From an uncultured Granulosicoccus sp. (GTDB lineage: Bacteria; Pseudomonadota; Gammaproteobacteria; Granulosicoccales; Granulosicoccaceae), in NCBI GenBank assembly GCA_947499955.1, contig CANMQI010000008.1, positions 62,001 to 126,000 of the forward strand: 64,000 nt of DNA, in the 5' to 3' direction. The translations under genes and the position numbers were made by a program. This document shows positions 9,414 through 18,219 of this stretch, piece by piece. Numbering within the stretch: the stretch's first letter is position 1; each line of letters starts with the position of its first letter. Below the pieces are notes generated by a model that was given only the letters and a program-made list of their open reading frames with translations, did no database searches and had not been told where the DNA came from.

Positions 9414-11156
9414 ATGAGTGCCCTGACCCGCAAGACACCAGAATCGCTACGCTCAGCACGCTGGTTTGCTCCGGACGATCTGCGTACCTTCGGGCACCGT
9501 TCCCGCCTGATGCAGCTTGGTTATGCCGATGAGGACTATCAGGGCAAGCCTGTCATTGGTGTGCTCAGCACCTGGTCGGAACTGAACTCCTGTCATTCAC
9601 ACTTTCCCGAACGGGTGCAGGATGTGAAACGCGGCATCACTCAGGCGGGTGGTTTCGCGGTAGAGATGCCCACACTGTCGGTTGATGAGAGCTTCACGAA
9701 GCCTACCTCCATGCTGTACAGGAATCTGCTGGCCATGGAGACCGAAGAGATGATCCGCTCACACCCACTCGACGGTGTGGTGCTCATGGGCGGTTGTGAC
9801 AAGACAACACCGGGACTTGTCATGGGCGCATTGTCCGCTGCTGTGCCGATGATCTTTCTGCCTGCCGGGCCCATGCTGCGAGGCAATTACGCAGGTCAGT
9901 CTCTCGGTTCGGGGTCGGATGCCTGGAAATACTGGGATGAACGACGTGCCGGCAATATCACGGATCAGGAGTGGGTGGGTATTCAGGGCGGTATCGCTCG
10001 CTCGGCCGGCACCTGCATGACCATGGGTACCGCCTCCACGATGACCGCCATTGCCGAAGCCATGGGACTTTCCCTGCCGGGCTCATCATCGATACCTGCC
10101 GTGGATTCGGGTCATAAACGCATGGGGTCGGCTTGCGGGCGCCGTATCGTGGAGATGGTCTGGGAAGATCAGACACCCGAGAAGATCGTCACGGCGGCTG
10201 CCTGCCGGAACGCGGCCATTGTTGCCATGGCCACAGGTTGCTCGACCAATGCGGTCGTACATCTGATTGCCATGGCGCGGCGTGCAGGCATCAACCTGAC
10301 GCTGGACGATCTGGATGCGTTGGGGCGGGTCACCCCGCTGATCTGCAATGTGCGGCCCTCGGGAAAGGGTTATCTGATGGAAGACTTCCATTACGCCGGC
10401 GGCTTGCGTGCCTTGATGAAGCAGATGGAAGAGAAGCTCGATTGCTCCGTTGTCACGGTGAGCGGCAAGAGTCTCGCCGAGAATCTGGAAGGGGCAAAGG
10501 TGTTCAATGACGATGTCATTCGCCCCTTGTCCAATCCTGTCTACAAGGAAGGCTCGCTGGCCGTGCTGCGCGGCAATCTGTGCCCGGACGGTGCTGTCAT
10601 CAAGCCTGCCGCCTGCGATCCTCGCTTCTACACACACGAAGGCCCGGCACTGGTGTTCGACAGTTATCCGGAGTTGAAGGAGGCCATTGATGACGAGGAT
10701 CTTGATGTGACGCCAGAACACGTTCTGGTACTGCGCAATGCGGGCCCACTGGGAGGCCCGGGCATGCCGGAATGGGGCATGCTGCCGATCCCCAAGGCCC
10801 TGATAAAACAGGGTCATCGCGACATGTTGAGACTGTCCGATGCCCGCATGTCCGGTACATCCTACGGGGCTTGCGTATTGCACGTTGCGCCGGAGAGTTA
10901 TATCGGTGGGCCGCTGGCGCTCCTGAAAACCGGCGACATCATCCGGTTGAATCTGGCTGAGCGGCGACTGGACATGCTGGTTGATGACGATGAGCTGGCT
11001 CAGCGCCGCGCGGCCTGGGTACCACCTGCTCCACGCTTCGATCGTGGCTGGGGCTGGATGTATTCGCGCCACGTGACACAGGCGGACAAGGGCTGTGACT
11101 TCGACTTCCTTGAAACAGGGTTTGGCCAGGCGGCTGGCGAACCGGACATATACTGA
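9414..11156 (+). CDS. IlvD/Edd-family sugar-acid dehydratase (L-arabinonate dehydratase-like)
   Basis: Iron-sulfur dehydratase that converts an aldonate to a 2-keto-3-deoxy sugar acid. 580 residues from ATG 9414, which has a GGAGA ribosome-binding site; an in-frame GTG at 9390 is less likely. Three cysteines, C60 (SELNSC), C128 (MGGCDKTTPG) and C201 (SAGTCMTMG), match the [2Fe-2S]-type pentonate dehydratases, with K130 in the place of the carbamylated metal-ligand lysine. The DARMSGTSYG motif near residue 480 holds the catalytic Ser. IlvD and Edd are close relatives, but context (TTT importer, LacI repressor, DHDPS-family partner) favours sugar-acid catabolism. Exact substrate (arabinonate, xylonate, fuconate, galactonate) undecided. 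Confidence 0.88.
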   Translation: MSALTRKTPESLRSARWFAPDDLRTFGHRSRLMQLGYADEDYQGKPVIGVLSTWSELNSCHSHFPERVQDVKRGITQAGGFAVEMPTLSVDESFTKPTSMLYRNLLAMETEEMIRSHPLDGVVLMGGCDKTTPGLVMGALSAAVPMIFLPAGPMLRGNYAGQSLGSGSDAWKYWDERRAGNITDQEWVGIQGGIARSAGTCMTMGTASTMTAIAEAMGLSLPGSSSIPAVDSGHKRMGSACGRRIVEMVWEDQTPEKIVTAAACRNAAIVAMATGCSTNAVVHLIAMARRAGINLTLDDLDALGRVTPLICNVRPSGKGYLMEDFHYAGGLRALMKQMEEKLDCSVVTVSGKSLAENLEGAKVFNDDVIRPLSNPVYKEGSLAVLRGNLCPDGAVIKPAACDPRFYTHEGPALVFDSYPELKEAIDDEDLDVTPEHVLVLRNAGPLGGPGMPEWGMLPIPKALIKQGHRDMLRLSDARMSGTSYGACVLHVAPESYIGGPLALLKTGDIIRLNLAERRLDMLVDDDELAQRRAAWVPPAPRFDRGWGWMYSRHVTQADKGCDFDFLETGFGQAAGEPDIY

Positions 11157-11158
11157 AG

Positions 11159-12064
11159 ATGGCAGACAAGAGCATGACACTGGATCAGGCCCTGACGGGT
11201 ATTTCGGGCATTCTGGTAACGCCTTTCGATGAGCAAGGCGACATTGCCCCGCGTCGTCTCGTGCCGATCATCGATCGGGCGCTGCAAGCCGGCTTGCATA
11301 TGCCAGTGGTCAATGGCAATACCGGAGAGTTCTATGCATTGACCACCGACGAAGCCTCGGTCATGGTGCAGGAGGTAGTGGCCATGGTGGCTGGGCGCGC
11401 CCCGGTGCTGGCAGGTGTCGGTCGTGGTTTGCGCGATGCACAGGCGCTGGCCAGAGTGTCTGCCGAGGCGGGTGCCAGCGCACTCATGGTGCATCAGCCA
11501 CCGGATCCTTTCGTGGCGCCGCGTGGCATCGTGGACTACCTGAAGGCCGTCGCGGACGCATCGGGCGGTCTGCCCATGATGCTCTATTTGCGCAATGACA
11601 CGATAGGCACGCAGGCCATTGCCGAGCTGTGTGCTCTGGAAACTGTCAAGGGCGTCAAGTGGGCAACACCCAATCCCATGAAACTTGCCGAAGCGAAGGC
11701 TGCTTGCGACCCCTCCATTATCTGGGTTGGCGGGCTTGCTGAAGTGTGGGCACCCGCCTTTTATGCCGTGGGGGCTCGCGGCTTCACCTCAGGCCTCATC
11801 AACGTCTGGCCTGAACGCTCGCTCGCCATTCATGGCGCACTGGAAGCCGGCCACTATCAACAGGCCAATCAGCTGATCAGCGGTATGAAAACCTTTGAAG
11901 ACATTCGGGCGGAGGAGATGTCCGGTACCAATGTGACGGGTGTCAAGGCTGCATTGATAGGACAGGGTCTCGATTGTGGTCCAACCCGACCGCCATCGGC
12001 CTGGCCGTTGACGCCCGCCCAGCAAGCGAGGCTTGATCGCTTTCTTGCTGAAAACAGCCTCTGA
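11159..12064 (+). CDS. DHDPS (DapA)-family lyase, likely 2-keto-3-deoxy sugar-acid dehydratase/aldolase
   Basis: TIM-barrel Schiff-base enzyme of 301 residues. Family marks: GNTGEFYAL (the GTTGE motif), Tyr in LYLRNDT near residue 143, and the Schiff-base Lys in VKGVKWAT near residue 165. It starts two bases after the dehydratase stop and is surely in the same operon. In pentonate pathways the DHDPS-family member is either L-2-keto-3-deoxyarabonate dehydratase (to alpha-ketoglutarate semialdehyde) or a KDG/KDP aldolase; the sequence alone does not choose. A true dihydrodipicolinate synthase is unlikely given the context and changed active-site surroundings. No semialdehyde dehydrogenase gene is nearby. 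Confidence 0.85.
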   Translation: MADKSMTLDQALTGISGILVTPFDEQGDIAPRRLVPIIDRALQAGLHMPVVNGNTGEFYALTTDEASVMVQEVVAMVAGRAPVLAGVGRGLRDAQALARVSAEAGASALMVHQPPDPFVAPRGIVDYLKAVADASGGLPMMLYLRNDTIGTQAIAELCALETVKGVKWATPNPMKLAEAKAACDPSIIWVGGLAEVWAPAFYAVGARGFTSGLINVWPERSLAIHGALEAGHYQQANQLISGMKTFEDIRAEEMSGTNVTGVKAALIGQGLDCGPTRPPSAWPLTPAQQARLDRFLAENSL

Positions 12065-12370
12065 CACGCTGCGAGTCAACGACTGCGATATGCCTGCAGT
12101 GCCTGCTTGAGGTGTTTGCACAGGATGCTTCATTGACACGTGGGTAAATTCGATAATCACGGGATAATCGAATGTGGCTTCGTGGAGCGTCTGACTATAT
12201 ACGGCAATTATTTGACCCCTTGTGAATTAATGTTGCACATCCTCCTGAAGCTGGGTCTTGGGTTAGACTGGGTCGTAAAGACTCAGTTCTAAAAACATCT
12301 CGCGCACATTTCTGGCGTGAGATTGACACTGCTTTTCGGAACCGCCCTGTCTTCCTGGATGTTGACTAAC
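12065..12370 (+). other. Intergenic region before the molybdopterin-fold protein
   Basis: About 306 bases with no convincing gene. A dyad ATTCGAT/ATCGAAT (12148-12154 and 12167-12173) contains two overlapping copies of GATAATC and may end the dehydratase operon or serve as an operator. A TTGACC near 12210 could be a -35 for the downstream pair, but no good -10 is seen. Confidence 0.3.
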
Positions 12371-12925
12371 ATGGATTCAAAACGAATCGTAAAGACGGTT
12401 TTCGGTACTTTTTTGTTACTGCTGCAATTGTCTTTCAATTGCAGTGCCCAGCAACTGGAATCGCCGTCTGGACGCACCATTCTGACGGTTTCAGGCGACA
12501 TCGGGGTGGATGGCAACGTTGACCAGAGCACTGACAAGGTCGCTAACCAGGCACCACAGGTGCATTTTGATCTGCCGATGCTGGAGGCCATGGGGCTCAT
12601 CCCCATAGCAACCGAGACACCGTGGACGACGGGCAAGATCGAATTCGAGGGCGTTCTGGTACGCGATCTTCTGGCCTTCGTGAAGGCGAAAGGCAAGACC
12701 ATCAAGGCAGCTGCGCTCGATGATTATGTCGTCGATATACCGATCGAGGATTTTCTGGAGCACGATGTCATCATTGCCACTCGTATCCAGGGCAAACCGA
12801 TGAGGGTGCGTGAAAACGGCCCCTTGTGGATAATCTATCCGTGGGACGATATTCCTGACTTGCGTCGTCCTCACTATTATTCCAACTCCATCTGGCAACT
12901 GAAATCATTGATGGTTCTGCCATGA
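12371..12925 (+). CDS. Periplasmic molybdopterin-binding-fold (SUOX-like) protein
   Basis: 184-residue exported protein: signal peptide at about 1-27 (TVFGTFLLLLQLSFNCSA), then one oxidoreductase molybdopterin-binding-like domain. Family features are FEGVLVRDLLAFV near residues 95-107, the DDYVVDIPIEDF strand, and the ending GPLWIIYPWDD typical of short SUOX-fold proteins. The cofactor-ligating Cys of true sulfite oxidases is not evident, so it may be a non-catalytic sensor. ATG 12371 gives a normal signal peptide; a GTG at 12317 would add 18 residues. Its TGA overlaps the kinase ATG (ATGA), so expression is coupled to the kinase and it probably acts as its periplasmic input. Confidence 0.78.
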   Translation: MDSKRIVKTVFGTFLLLLQLSFNCSAQQLESPSGRTILTVSGDIGVDGNVDQSTDKVANQAPQVHFDLPMLEAMGLIPIATETPWTTGKIEFEGVLVRDLLAFVKAKGKTIKAAALDDYVVDIPIEDFLEHDVIIATRIQGKPMRVRENGPLWIIYPWDDIPDLRRPHYYSNSIWQLKSLMVLP

Positions 12926-14835
12926 AGCTGACGCGGGTGGTGTGGAGCAAGCTGGATTCCTTCTTGCTCCTTGCCGCATCTGCCCTGGCCATTGGAGCGG
13001 TGGTCATGCTCTTTGATCTGAACAAGGAGCTGGAAAGATCTCAAACCATATTCAACGACGATCTGCCTTCCTTCTCCGTGCGGGCAGAGTTCGATCTTGC
13101 CATGCTGGTTTCCGAAATCAACGAATTCATCCTGGGCGAGAACGATGCCGATGAGATGTTGCAGCGCTACGAGGTATTCATTGCCCGGCTGTTCCACTAT
13201 GAATCGGCTTTTCTGACAGAGTATTCCGAGCCGGATACGAATTTTCACAATACCATCGAGGATCTCAAGGCGAGAGTGCTGGAGCTCGAAGAATCCATGT
13301 ATGCCTTGCGCGCAGGTGATGCTGGTAAAGCCCTGCTGCTGAGAAATACGTTCAAGGAGATGCGGCCTCAGCTGGCCACCTTGAGCAATCTGACCCGAAA
13401 ACACCAATTTCTCCAATACCAGAAAATTGATGGAAGCCTGGCTCATAGTGTGTTTGTGGGAACACTGATGTTGGCGTCCACGCTGATTCTCGGCGCTCTG
13501 ACCGTGGGGCGATTCTGGTACAGCCTGCGTGAGAAGACTCGGTTCAGTGAAGAGCTTGAAGCGAAAATACAGGCGCGGACTCAGGATCTGCAGCTGAGCA
13601 ACCACGCGCTGAAAATGGAAATTGCCGAACGGCAGAAGGCCGAGAAAAGTCTGGCTGAACGCGATCGCCAGATGCACCGTGTTCAGAAAATGGAAGCTGT
13701 CGGAAGAATCACGGCAGGTGTTGCGCATGATTTCAACAATCTGCTGGCTGTCATCATGGGCAATCTCGAGTTGCAGATGAATCTGGGTGAGAACCGGACT
13801 CGGAGTAAATACCTGGAGAACGCCTTGTCTGCCACCATCATGGGCAGCCAGTTGACGCGCAAGCTGCTGGCTTTTGGTCGGCGCTCACCCTTGAAGCCCG
13901 AAGTGGTGAATCTGAACCAGATAGTGACCGAGCTCAACGATCTGTTCATGCAGACGATTTCGGCCAAGAACTCGCTCGACACGGTTCTGGCGGACGACAC
14001 CAGGCAGATATTCGTTGATCGATCGCTGTTGGAGAATGTGCTGCTGAATCTGGTCATCAATGCACGCGACGCGTTGCCGGACGGAGGCGTGATCACCATC
14101 GAGACCGAGAACATGACTCTGGAGTCGAATCATTCCGAGAGTGATGATCGTCCGCTGCCACCGGGCGAGTATGTGCAGCTGACGGTGTCTGATATCGGTT
14201 CAGGGATGTCTGCGGAAGTACTCGAGCAGGCGATAGAGCCGTTCTTCACGACAAAATCGGAGTCAAAGGGTTCCGGACTTGGCCTTTCAATGGCTTATGG
14301 CTTTGTTCAACAGTCGCATGGACAGCTTCGGGTCAGCAGCAAACTGGGTGAGGGCACCTCGGTGAAACTGGTATTTCCGGTTTGCGACGAGCAGCCCGGA
14401 GTGGTCAACCCATCGGCGAACCCCATCCCTTGCAAACCAGTCGGGCTGGCTCGCAGGGTTCTGGTTGCTGAAGATTCGGAAGCGGTGCGCAGGACCGTGG
14501 TCGAACAGCTTCGACTGTTGGGTTGCGACACCATTGAGGCCAGCAGCGGCATCGACGCCTATGACATCGTGCTGGCGGACAATTCCATTGATCTGTTGCT
14601 GACTGATGTGGTGATGCCCGGTAGTCTGCAGGGCCCAGAACTGGCAGAGCGTGTACTGCTGCTGCATCCCGATATGAAAATCGTCTTCATGTCAGGGTAT
14701 CCCAAGGGAATGGATCAGTCGCTGGACGGACCCAATGGTGGATTCACCAAGTTGATGAAACCGATTTCACTGGCCATGCTGTCGCAGACCCTGCGTCAGG
14801 AATTCAAAGCCAGCAAGATTCACGAACCTGCCTGA
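12922..14835 (+). CDS. Hybrid sensor histidine kinase with C-terminal receiver
   Basis: 637-residue membrane kinase. TM1 about 13-32; a helical periplasmic domain of about 140 residues (35-172); TM2 about 174-195; coiled coil 205-250; HisKA with phospho-acceptor H269 in GVAHDFNNLL; HATPase_c about 365-485 with the N box (LVINARDAL), G1 (DIGSGM) and G2 (GSGLGL); receiver about 512-632 with acceptor D562 in LLLTDVVMPG. The H-box type (HDFNNLL) is that of the NtrB-like/PAS hybrid kinases. No output regulator lies alongside, so a phosphotransfer partner must be elsewhere. Four-base overlap with the upstream SUOX-fold gene suggests a two-protein periplasmic sensing unit. Confidence 0.94.
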   Translation: MKLTRVVWSKLDSFLLLAASALAIGAVVMLFDLNKELERSQTIFNDDLPSFSVRAEFDLAMLVSEINEFILGENDADEMLQRYEVFIARLFHYESAFLTEYSEPDTNFHNTIEDLKARVLELEESMYALRAGDAGKALLLRNTFKEMRPQLATLSNLTRKHQFLQYQKIDGSLAHSVFVGTLMLASTLILGALTVGRFWYSLREKTRFSEELEAKIQARTQDLQLSNHALKMEIAERQKAEKSLAERDRQMHRVQKMEAVGRITAGVAHDFNNLLAVIMGNLELQMNLGENRTRSKYLENALSATIMGSQLTRKLLAFGRRSPLKPEVVNLNQIVTELNDLFMQTISAKNSLDTVLADDTRQIFVDRSLLENVLLNLVINARDALPDGGVITIETENMTLESNHSESDDRPLPPGEYVQLTVSDIGSGMSAEVLEQAIEPFFTTKSESKGSGLGLSMAYGFVQQSHGQLRVSSKLGEGTSVKLVFPVCDEQPGVVNPSANPIPCKPVGLARRVLVAEDSEAVRRTVVEQLRLLGCDTIEASSGIDAYDIVLADNSIDLLLTDVVMPGSLQGPELAERVLLLHPDMKIVFMSGYPKGMDQSLDGPNGGFTKLMKPISLAMLSQTLRQEFKASKIHEPA

Positions 14836-14884
14836 CGAAGCCTTTCGGGCGTACCCACTGCCTGTCGCATGGGCATGATCCTCA

Positions 14885-14908
14885 TGACACTGACCCTCGT
14901 AAGTGTCA
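14885..14908 (+). terminator. Hairpin after the histidine kinase gene
   Basis: Seven-base perfect stem TGACACT/AGTGTCA with a ten-base loop, 50 bases after the kinase stop. No T-run follows, so it is at best a weak or Rho-assisted terminator or an mRNA 3' end stabiliser. Confidence 0.35.
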
Positions 14909-14951
14909 GCACCTGTACCAATAGGTACCTGCTGCCGAGTCAGTGACAGAC

Positions 14952-16100
14952 ATGAATCAAACCGCCCTGATGCCCGATACGTCAGCCAGCACTGCGCTCA
15001 AGCGTCGACGTGCAAAGGCCGCTCTGGCCAATCTGTTCATTGGCGATGCCTTGTCCATGCCAGTGCACTGGTTCTATAACCCGGGAGACATACTGCGTCA
15101 GTTCCCACCGCATGGTATTCAGGGTATGGAGGCGGCACCGGCAGTGCACCCCAGCTCCATCATGGCCTTGCATTCAACGTCCCGGGGTGGCCGAGGCCAG
15201 CAAGGCCCCGCTACCCGGCCGGATGTCGTCGGTGACGTCATTCTGAGGGGAAAGCGTCATCTCTGGGGCCGTCCCAACGGCCATTATCATCACGGCATGC
15301 AGGCGGGCGAGAATACACTCAATGCCTGGTGGGCACGCTGGGTCATGCAGAGCATGACTCGGCACGGTGACTACAACGCCGAGCGGTGGGTGGGCGAATA
15401 CATCGAGAAGATGACGGCGGACCCTGCTGAACATCCGGATACCTATGCCGAGAGTTGTCATCGCGGATTCTTTGCAAACCTTCTGAGCGGGCGTGCGCGA
15501 ACGGACTGCGGTGCCGTCACTCATGACACACCGTCGATGGGAGCGCTTGTCAGTGTTGCTCCTCTGGCCCTTGCCTTGTTGGCAACGCAGGACCTGGGTT
15601 CCGTCCAGCAGCAGTGCCGTGCTCACGTCTGGCTGACTCATCCGGATGAGGGCTTGATGAAGGTCGTCGACAGCTATGTGGTTCTCATGGCCGAGTTGCT
15701 GGAGCGTCCTGATGGTGCATCTTGTCTGGAGATGCTGGCGTCCGCGGCGTCTGTCATTCCCGGCACGCGTCTGCAGGCGCTAGTGCATCAGCCGCGAGGC
15801 GATGCGTATGTGGTAGGCCGAACCTACTCACTGGCCTGCTACATCACGGACTCCTGGCCCAGCGTCTGCTATCTGGCAGCTCGTTATCATGATGACCCGC
15901 GCAAGGCCTTGTCGAGAAATACCAATCTGGGCGGGGAGAACGCACACCGGGGTTCCGTGTTGGGCACCCTGGTCGGGTTGGGTTCAGGTCTGTTTGACAC
16001 CGATCTGTATGGGGCCCTGGCCGGTCAAGCAGAATTGGATGGGCAACTCACCCAGTGGCTGGACCGTTTCTATCCGGAATCTGATGAGAGTCGAGGGTGA
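14952..16100 (+). CDS. ADP-ribosylglycohydrolase family protein
   Basis: About 382 residues of the ARH/DraG family, which removes ADP-ribose from proteins or related substrates using two Mg ions. Family marks: the N-terminal RRRAKAALANLFIGDALSMP motif, an Asp-rich region (TADPAEHPDTYAE), THDTPSMGAL in the middle, and C-terminal GGENAHRGSVLGTLVGLGSG, the binuclear-metal signature in modified form (Asn/Glu at positions usually Asp). It stands alone with no DraT or toxin partner nearby, so it is not an obvious nitrogen-regulation pair or toxin antidote. Start: ATG 14952, with a GTG nine bases upstream as the alternative. Confidence 0.88.
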   Translation: MNQTALMPDTSASTALKRRRAKAALANLFIGDALSMPVHWFYNPGDILRQFPPHGIQGMEAAPAVHPSSIMALHSTSRGGRGQQGPATRPDVVGDVILRGKRHLWGRPNGHYHHGMQAGENTLNAWWARWVMQSMTRHGDYNAERWVGEYIEKMTADPAEHPDTYAESCHRGFFANLLSGRARTDCGAVTHDTPSMGALVSVAPLALALLATQDLGSVQQQCRAHVWLTHPDEGLMKVVDSYVVLMAELLERPDGASCLEMLASAASVIPGTRLQALVHQPRGDAYVVGRTYSLACYITDSWPSVCYLAARYHDDPRKALSRNTNLGGENAHRGSVLGTLVGLGSGLFDTDLYGALAGQAELDGQLTQWLDRFYPESDESRG

Positions 16101-16193
16101 GGACCAGCCCCGGGCTTTCCCCTGTTGTTGTCGAATACGATACTCACACACGATGCTGCCTGACAGTCTGTCGTGGAGGAGGCCAGGAAGATC

Positions 16194-16334
16194 ATGGCAA
16201 GGGCTGATGGCAAGTCGGTCAGCCTGCTGCTGGTCGAAGGCGCGACGCATGACCCGGTCGACGCCTGTCTGCAATCCGGCGATCAGTGGATCGCTTTTCG
16301 CCGGAAGAATGGATTGGTCGCGTCCAGGGTTTAG
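16194..16334 (+). CDS. Possible 46-residue small protein
   Basis: Short open frame from ATG 16194 with a purine-rich GGAGGAGGCCAGGAAG stretch just upstream. It encodes MARADGKSVSLLLVEG followed by a mixed acidic/aromatic segment and a basic end (AFRRKNGLVASRV). It follows the ADP-ribosylglycohydrolase by 93 bases and its stop overlaps the end of the convergent ABC ATPase gene by four bases. No family is recognised. It may be spurious; the ribosome-binding site is the main support. Confidence 0.3.
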   Translation: MARADGKSVSLLLVEGATHDPVDACLQSGDQWIAFRRKNGLVASRV

Positions 16335-17011
16335 CCAGTCACTCGACCTTCATCGACCCGGATCTGCCGACGACAACGCGTGGCTATGGATTCATCGTGG
16401 GTGGAGATCAGAAAGGTTGTGCCTTCATCCCGGTTGATCTGTCCGATCAGCTCCATGACCTGATTGGCAGATTCCTTGTCGAGATTGCCGGTCGGCTCAT
16501 CAGCCAGCACGAGCTCTGGTTTGTTCATCAGTGCTCTGGCGACAGCGACACGCTGTTTCTGTCCGCCTGAGAGCTTGGTGGAGGGGAAGTCGATACGGTT
16601 GGCCAATCCCATTCTTGTCAGCAGCTCGCGACCTCTGGTCACGGCGGAAGGCCTTTCTCGACCTTCACGTACGGCGGTCGGAAAGATCACATTCTCCAGT
16701 GCCGTGAAATCCGGCAGAAGGTTGTGAAACTGGAAGACAAAACCGATGTGCAGATTTCGGAAGGTGGTCAGTTCGTGGTCGCTCGCCGTGGTCAGATCGG
16801 TGCCCAGCATCGAGTAGCTGCCTGAGGTCGGTTGCATCAAGGTACCGAGGATTGTCAGCAGTGTGCTCTTGCCGGATCCGGAAGGTCCGAGCAAGGCGGA
16901 CAGTTCGCCTGTCTGCAGGGTCAGGTCCAGGTTTTTCAGTACCTGTGTTTTCGCCTCCCCGTGGCCAAAGGACTTGTACAACTCCCGTACGTCGACAAGA
17001 GAGTGATTCAT
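16331..17011 (-). CDS. ABC transporter ATP-binding protein, MacB/LolD type
   Basis: 226-residue cytoplasmic ATPase. Walker A GPSGSGKST near residue 42, Q-loop FVFQFHNLLPDF near 93, signature LSGGQKQRVAVARAL near 145, Walker B LVLADEPTGNLD near 165, H-loop STHD near 204. The ADEPTGNLD form and the size are those of the LolD/MacB/FtsE group. Its start overlaps the permease stop by four bases (ATGA). Last gene of a three-gene unit adaptor-permease-ATPase. Confidence 0.93.
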   Translation of the reverse strand: MNHSLVDVRELYKSFGHGEAKTQVLKNLDLTLQTGELSALLGPSGSGKSTLLTILGTLMQPTSGSYSMLGTDLTTASDHELTTFRNLHIGFVFQFHNLLPDFTALENVIFPTAVREGRERPSAVTRGRELLTRMGLANRIDFPSTKLSGGQKQRVAVARALMNKPELVLADEPTGNLDKESANQVMELIGQINRDEGTTFLISTHDESIATRCRRQIRVDEGRVTG

Positions 17012-18216
17012 TGGCCGATCGCTGTCACAGGGTCGACTCGAGAGGCCGATCGCGCAGGAAGGATGGAGGCGGCTATTGCGCCGATGGTGGTCAGGAGAAT
17101 GGCGATGCCATAAGCACCCTGAGTGATATCGATGGGCAGATTGCCCGGCCTGAATTCCTCTCGTGTCGGGAACATCAGTAATACAAGATAACCGATAGCC
17201 GCACCGAGCAAACCACCGACCAGTCCGATGATCGCACCCTGGCTGACAAAGACAAAGATGACAAAGGAGCGCGGGGTTCCCATGGCGCGCATGATACCGA
17301 TCTCGGGACGACGGCGATAGGTGGACAATAGCAGCGCGGAGGCCACGCCTATGATGATGGTGACGAGGGCGAAGGTTTTCAGTAAAAGACCCGTCTGTCC
17401 CTGTGCCTTGAGGGCGTCTAGCAGTTGCGCGGCGTTCTCGGTCCAGGGTGTGGCTGGCAATCCGGTGACAGCCTCTATGCGCGCAGCCGTGGCGGCTGCA
17501 TCGTAAAGATCGGTCAGTTTGATTTCCACTTTCGATACACCCTGTGGCATCGCAAAGAGCGTGCGAGCAGTCGCCAGGCTGATATAGGCCTGTCTGCGAT
17601 CATACCCACCAGAGCCCGTTTCAAAGATGCCGGAGACGATCAATGAGGCATCGATACCGGTATCGGCCTGCAGGCGGACGGTTTGCCCGAGTCGGAAGCT
17701 CATGTCTTCTGCCAGCGTCTTGCCGATCAGTATCGTCCCGGTACCCAGTTCGGCACTGCCTTCGATCAGGTAGCTCTTGAGGTTGACGATGGCGGACACC
17801 TTGTCCGGTTCAAGACCTGTCACGCTCACCTGTCTGGCTAGTGCGCCGTGTTTCAGAAAACCACCGCCAGTGATCTGCTGGGATGTTGCAAGCACACCCG
17901 GGAGCGCTTCCATGATCGGTATGAAAGCGTCAATGGTGGACAGTTGCGCCGTTCTGGTGGAGTCCTTCTGCTGAACCAGCAGAATGGTCTCGGCTGGGGA
18001 GGGGATCAACAAGGGAGGATCCTGCGATTCCGCTTCGATGGTCACATGCGACAGGTCCCCTGCGGTGCGAGCCATGATGAATTCGGCCAATCCACCAATC
18101 AGAGCGCTCATGAAGATGAAGATGAAGACGCCCACCGCGACGCCGAACACCAGCAGTGAGGTCTGCGCCTTGTTGGCCGTCAGGTAGCGTACCGCTATCT
18201 TGATCGCGTAGAGCAT
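17008..18216 (-). CDS. ABC transporter permease, FtsX/MacB type
   Basis: 402-residue inner-membrane protein: one N-terminal membrane span (about 18-42), a periplasmic MacB core domain of about 230 residues, then three C-terminal spans (about 275-300, 325-355, 370-392) forming the FtsX domain. This is the MacB architecture without the fused ATPase, which is encoded separately downstream. Works mechanically with the ATPase and the HlyD-type adaptor to export a substrate from the periplasm or inner membrane. Starts three bases after the adaptor stop. Substrate unknown (lipoprotein, peptide or drug). Confidence 0.92.
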   Translation of the reverse strand: MLYAIKIAVRYLTANKAQTSLLVFGVAVGVFIFIFMSALIGGLAEFIMARTAGDLSHVTIEAESQDPPLLIPSPAETILLVQQKDSTRTAQLSTIDAFIPIMEALPGVLATSQQITGGGFLKHGALARQVSVTGLEPDKVSAIVNLKSYLIEGSAELGTGTILIGKTLAEDMSFRLGQTVRLQADTGIDASLIVSGIFETGSGGYDRRQAYISLATARTLFAMPQGVSKVEIKLTDLYDAAATAARIEAVTGLPATPWTENAAQLLDALKAQGQTGLLLKTFALVTIIIGVASALLLSTYRRRPEIGIMRAMGTPRSFVIFVFVSQGAIIGLVGGLLGAAIGYLVLLMFPTREEFRPGNLPIDITQGAYGIAILLTTIGAIAASILPARSASRVDPVTAIGQ

Positions 18217-18219
18217 GTG

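Noticed and set aside
12210-12245. CRP-like site (TGTGA half-site) before the SUOX-fold gene
   Set aside because: The second half-site is at the wrong spacing and poorly matched.
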